NCBI RefSeq assembly: GCF_026967925.1
Contig: NZ_JAPVBI010000003.1
Location: 809,070 to 873,069 of the forward strand
Reading direction: 5' to 3'
DNA from: Modestobacter sp. VKM Ac-2985
GTDB taxonomy: Bacteria; Actinomycetota; Actinomycetes; Mycobacteriales; Geodermatophilaceae
Length of the DNA: 64,000 nucleotides
How positions within the stretch are numbered: position 1 is the first letter of the stretch; every line of letters begins with the position of its first letter. The notes beneath the pieces were generated by a model. It did no database searches, had not been told where the DNA came from, and saw only the letters and a program-made list of their open reading frames with translations. Position numbers and translations under genes: made by a program. Below, piece by piece: positions 62,118 to 64,000 of this stretch.

Positions 62118-63047
62118 GTGCCCATCGCCTCCCCCATCAGTCCGTCCGCCCTCTCCCCCGAGGTGGCCGACGCGCTCGCCACCGGCCGGCCGGTGGTGGC
62201 GCTGGAGAGCACCCTGCTGGCGCACGGCCTGCCCCGCCCGGAGAACCGAGCTGCGGCCGACCGGATCGAGGACGCCGTCCGCACCGGTGGCGCCGTCCCG
62301 GCCACCATCGCCGTGCTGGACGGCGTGCCCCACGTCGGGCTGACCGCGGCGGAGGCCGACCGCGTGTGCGCCGACCCGGAGCTCGCCAAGCTCGGGGTCC
62401 GTGACCTGCCGGTCGCCATGGCGCTGGGGCGCAGCGGCGCCACCACGGTCTCGAGCACCGCCCTGCTCGCCGCCCGGGCCGGGATCGGCGTCTTCGCCAC
62501 CGGCGGGCTCGGCGGGGTGCACCGGCACGCCGCGGACACCTTCGACGAGTCCGCGGACCTGGTGGCGCTGGCCCGCACCTCGCTCGTCGTGGTCTGCGCC
62601 GGGGTCAAGTCGATCCTCGACGTCCCGGCGACGCTGGAGCGACTGGAGTCCCTGTCGGTCACCGTCGTCGGCTGGCGCACCGACCGGTTCCCCGGGTTCT
62701 ACGTCGCCGACTCGGGCTCCCCGGTCGACTGGTCGGTGGCCTCCGCCGCCGAGGCGGCCCGGGTGTTCGCCGCCCGGCGCGAGCTGGTGCCCGGCGCGGT
62801 GGTGGTGGCCAACCCGCTCCCGGTCGACGAACAGCTGGACGCCGAGCTGCACGACCGGGTGATCGCCGACGCGCTGGCCGCGGCGGACGCCGCCGGGGCT
62901 CGTGGCAAGGACGTGACGCCGTTCGTCCTGGCGCACCTGCACGAGGCGAGCGGCGGCGCGAGCCTGGAGGTCAACGTGCGGCTGGTGCTGCGCAACGCCG
63001 AGCTGGCCGGGCAGATCGCGGCCGAGCTCGCCGCGCTCGCCGGCTGA
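62118..63047 (+). CDS. psuG: Pseudouridine-5'-phosphate glycosidase
   Basis: A 309-residue PsuG that reversibly cleaves pseudouridine 5'-phosphate to uracil and ribose 5-phosphate, in salvage of modified nucleosides. It shows VVALESTLLAHGLPRPENRA (catalytic Glu region), AVPATIAVLDGVPHVGL, the catalytic-Lys region RDLPVAMALGRSGATTVSST, GIGVFATGGLGGVHRHAADT and VVCAGVKSILDVPATLERLE. CATGAT ends 6 nt before the GTG at 62118, a variant leaderless arrangement. The PfkB kinase gene starts 8 nt after the stop. Confidence 0.94.
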   Translation: MPIASPISPSALSPEVADALATGRPVVALESTLLAHGLPRPENRAAADRIEDAVRTGGAVPATIAVLDGVPHVGLTAAEADRVCADPELAKLGVRDLPVAMALGRSGATTVSSTALLAARAGIGVFATGGLGGVHRHAADTFDESADLVALARTSLVVVCAGVKSILDVPATLERLESLSVTVVGWRTDRFPGFYVADSGSPVDWSVASAAEAARVFAARRELVPGAVVVANPLPVDEQLDAELHDRVIADALAAADAAGARGKDVTPFVLAHLHEASGGASLEVNVRLVLRNAELAGQIAAELAALAG

Positions 63048-63055
63048 ACCCGGCC

Positions 63056-63940
63056 GTGACCGCTCGTCCGGTGGTCGTCGTGGGCGATGTCTGCACCGAC
63101 GTCGTCGTCCTGCTGGCCGGTGCACCGGCACCCGGATCGGACCGGCCGGCGTCGATCAGCACGCGGGGCGGCGGTGCCGGGGCCAACGTGGCCGCGCACC
63201 TGGCGGCGCTCGACACCCCGGTGCTGCTCGCCGGCTGCGTGGGTGCGGACGTCGTCGGGGAGTCACTGTGCCGTGAGCTGGCGGCCGCGGGGGTGGACCT
63301 CGCGGTGCGCGCGGTGGACGCGGCATCGACCGGGACGGTCATCAGCCTGGTGGAGCCGGGCGGCGAGCGGAGCATGCTGGCCGATCGCGGCGCCAACCTG
63401 GCGCTGCGGCCCGCCGACGTGCCGGCCCCTGCACCGGGCGGGCACCTGCACCTGTCGGGGTACACGCTGCTGGACCCCGCGCCGCGAGCCGCCGGGCTGG
63501 CGGCACTCGCGGCGGCGCAGCAGGCGGGCTGCACCACCTCGGTCGACCCGGCCTCGACCGGCCCGCTGACCGGCTACGGGGTCGACCGGTGGCTCGCCGA
63601 CACCGCCGCGGTGACGCTGCTGCTGCCCAACGCCGCGGAGGCCCAGCTGCTGACCGGGTGCACCGACCCGGGATCGGCCGCCCGAGAGCTGGCGGGCCGG
63701 TACCCGGTGGTGGTGGTCAGCCTGGGCGCCGACGGCGCGCTGTGGGCGGCCGGCGAGCTGCTGCTGCACCGGCCGGCGCACGCGGTGAGGGTCGTGGACA
63801 CCACGGGCGCCGGCGACGCGCTCACCGCGGGGGTGCTCGCGGCGTGGGCGGCCGCAGGCGGGGCGCCCGACCCGGCAGCTGCCCTGGAGGCCGGTCTGGC
63901 CCGGGCTGCCACCGTGGTGGGACGTCCCGGCGCCCGCTGA
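63056..63940 (+). CDS. PfkB family carbohydrate kinase, probable pseudouridine kinase
   Basis: A 294-residue ribokinase-fold kinase. RPVVVVGDVCTDVVVLLAGA begins the fold, RGGGAGANVAAHLAALDTPV is PfkB signature 1, and VVDTTGAGDALTAGVLAAWA is signature 2 with the catalytic Asp. The anion-hole GAGD is intact. Its position directly after psuG makes phosphorylation of pseudouridine to the PsuG substrate the likely role, although the substrate cannot be proved from sequence. The GTG is 8 nt after the psuG stop without a strong Shine-Dalgarno. Confidence 0.85.
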   Translation: MTARPVVVVGDVCTDVVVLLAGAPAPGSDRPASISTRGGGAGANVAAHLAALDTPVLLAGCVGADVVGESLCRELAAAGVDLAVRAVDAASTGTVISLVEPGGERSMLADRGANLALRPADVPAPAPGGHLHLSGYTLLDPAPRAAGLAALAAAQQAGCTTSVDPASTGPLTGYGVDRWLADTAAVTLLLPNAAEAQLLTGCTDPGSAARELAGRYPVVVVSLGADGALWAAGELLLHRPAHAVRVVDTTGAGDALTAGVLAAWAAAGGAPDPAAALEAGLARAATVVGRPGAR

Positions 63941-63941
63941 C

Positions 63942-64000
63942 TCACATGTCGATGACGCGGGCCTTGCTGCTGCCGGACTCCAGGATTCGATCGGGTGCCG
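63942..64000 (-). CDS. C-terminal end of an unidentified gene
   Basis: A minus-strand frame enters from the right edge and ends with TGA at 63942-63944, giving the last residues APDRILESGSSKARVIDM. Codon third positions are mostly G/C. The stop lies 1 nt from the convergent kinase stop, which suits a real gene end. Too short to assign a family. Confidence 0.45.
   Translation of the reverse strand, partial: APDRILESGSSKARVIDM

Overview
The window is very GC-rich DNA with tightly packed genes, GTG starts about as common as ATG, and many 4-nt GTGA/ATGA overlaps between genes. Gene content (sigA with a basic Ala/Lys N-terminal tail, ppgK, the coproporphyrin-dependent heme genes hemE-hemY-hemQ, DUF3000, DUF3039, DUF3159, DUF3710, DUF4193, treXYZ, stand-alone LigC and PolDom) marks it as chromosome of a high-GC actinobacterium. 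Protein flavour suggests the Geodermatophilaceae (Blastococcus/Geodermatophilus/Modestobacter), but that family-level call is inference. I saw no rRNA, tRNA, insertion sequence, prophage or CRISPR array.

Layout. 1-5.5 kb: the N-terminal part of an S9 peptidase, an MFS exporter, a stub of an amidohydrolase gene, and two TerC-family metal exporters; the distal one is preceded by a recognisable yybP-ykoY (Mn2+) riboswitch. 5.5-15.3 kb: uvrB, then glgX(treX)-treY-treZ, which convert glycogen to trehalose, with a RibD-like reductase coupled behind. 15.3-20 kb: a LigC-type ATP-dependent DNA ligase and a LigD-like polymerase domain protein (NHEJ-type repair), separated by a secreted TAP-like hydrolase, then a membrane protein with an unusual Pro-Trp-Asp repeat. 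20-24.7 kb: EamA exporter with divergent LysR regulator, cspA, small unknown proteins, msrB. 24.9-31.2 kb: hemQ, dps, hemY, hemE, DUF3000, a small LuxR-type HTH protein, rnd. 31.3-38.1 kb: a xylose-type sugar ABC transporter and a beta-oxidation pair (thiolase plus FadB-like enzyme). 38.2-42.4 kb: dxs with a coupled thiamine-binding-family protein, a methyltransferase and small proteins. 42.4-57.5 kb: TRAM methyltransferase, APC permease, two TrkA proteins, DUF3159, OB-fold protein, hydrolase, DUF3710, dut, DUF4193, phosphotransferase, cei-like protein, suhB, ppgK, sigA. From memory, this order follows the Mycobacterium tuberculosis Rv2689c-Rv2703 block, and 24.2-40.4 kb follows Rv2674-Rv2682c. 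57.5-64 kb: DUF7455, a VanW-family envelope protein, YihY, DUF3039, a pseudouridine glycosidase/kinase pair, and the end of an unidentified gene.

The most informative signals lie outside the coding sequence. (1) At 14 or more unrelated genes on both strands, a TANNNT -10 hexamer ends exactly 6 or 7 nt before the start codon, so these mRNAs are predicted to be leaderless; this also fixes many start codons. (2) The riboswitch ahead of the second terC has a P1 strand that is an 8-nt perfect complement of the ribosome binding site, so a translational ON switch can be read from sequence. (3) A probable 10-codon leaderless upstream ORF overlaps the cei-like gene. (4) Several perfect palindromes (21025, 34696, 40967, 38071-38157) look like operators or a dispersed repeat. 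No wholly new multi-gene system is evident; most of the window is conserved core actinobacterial chromosome.
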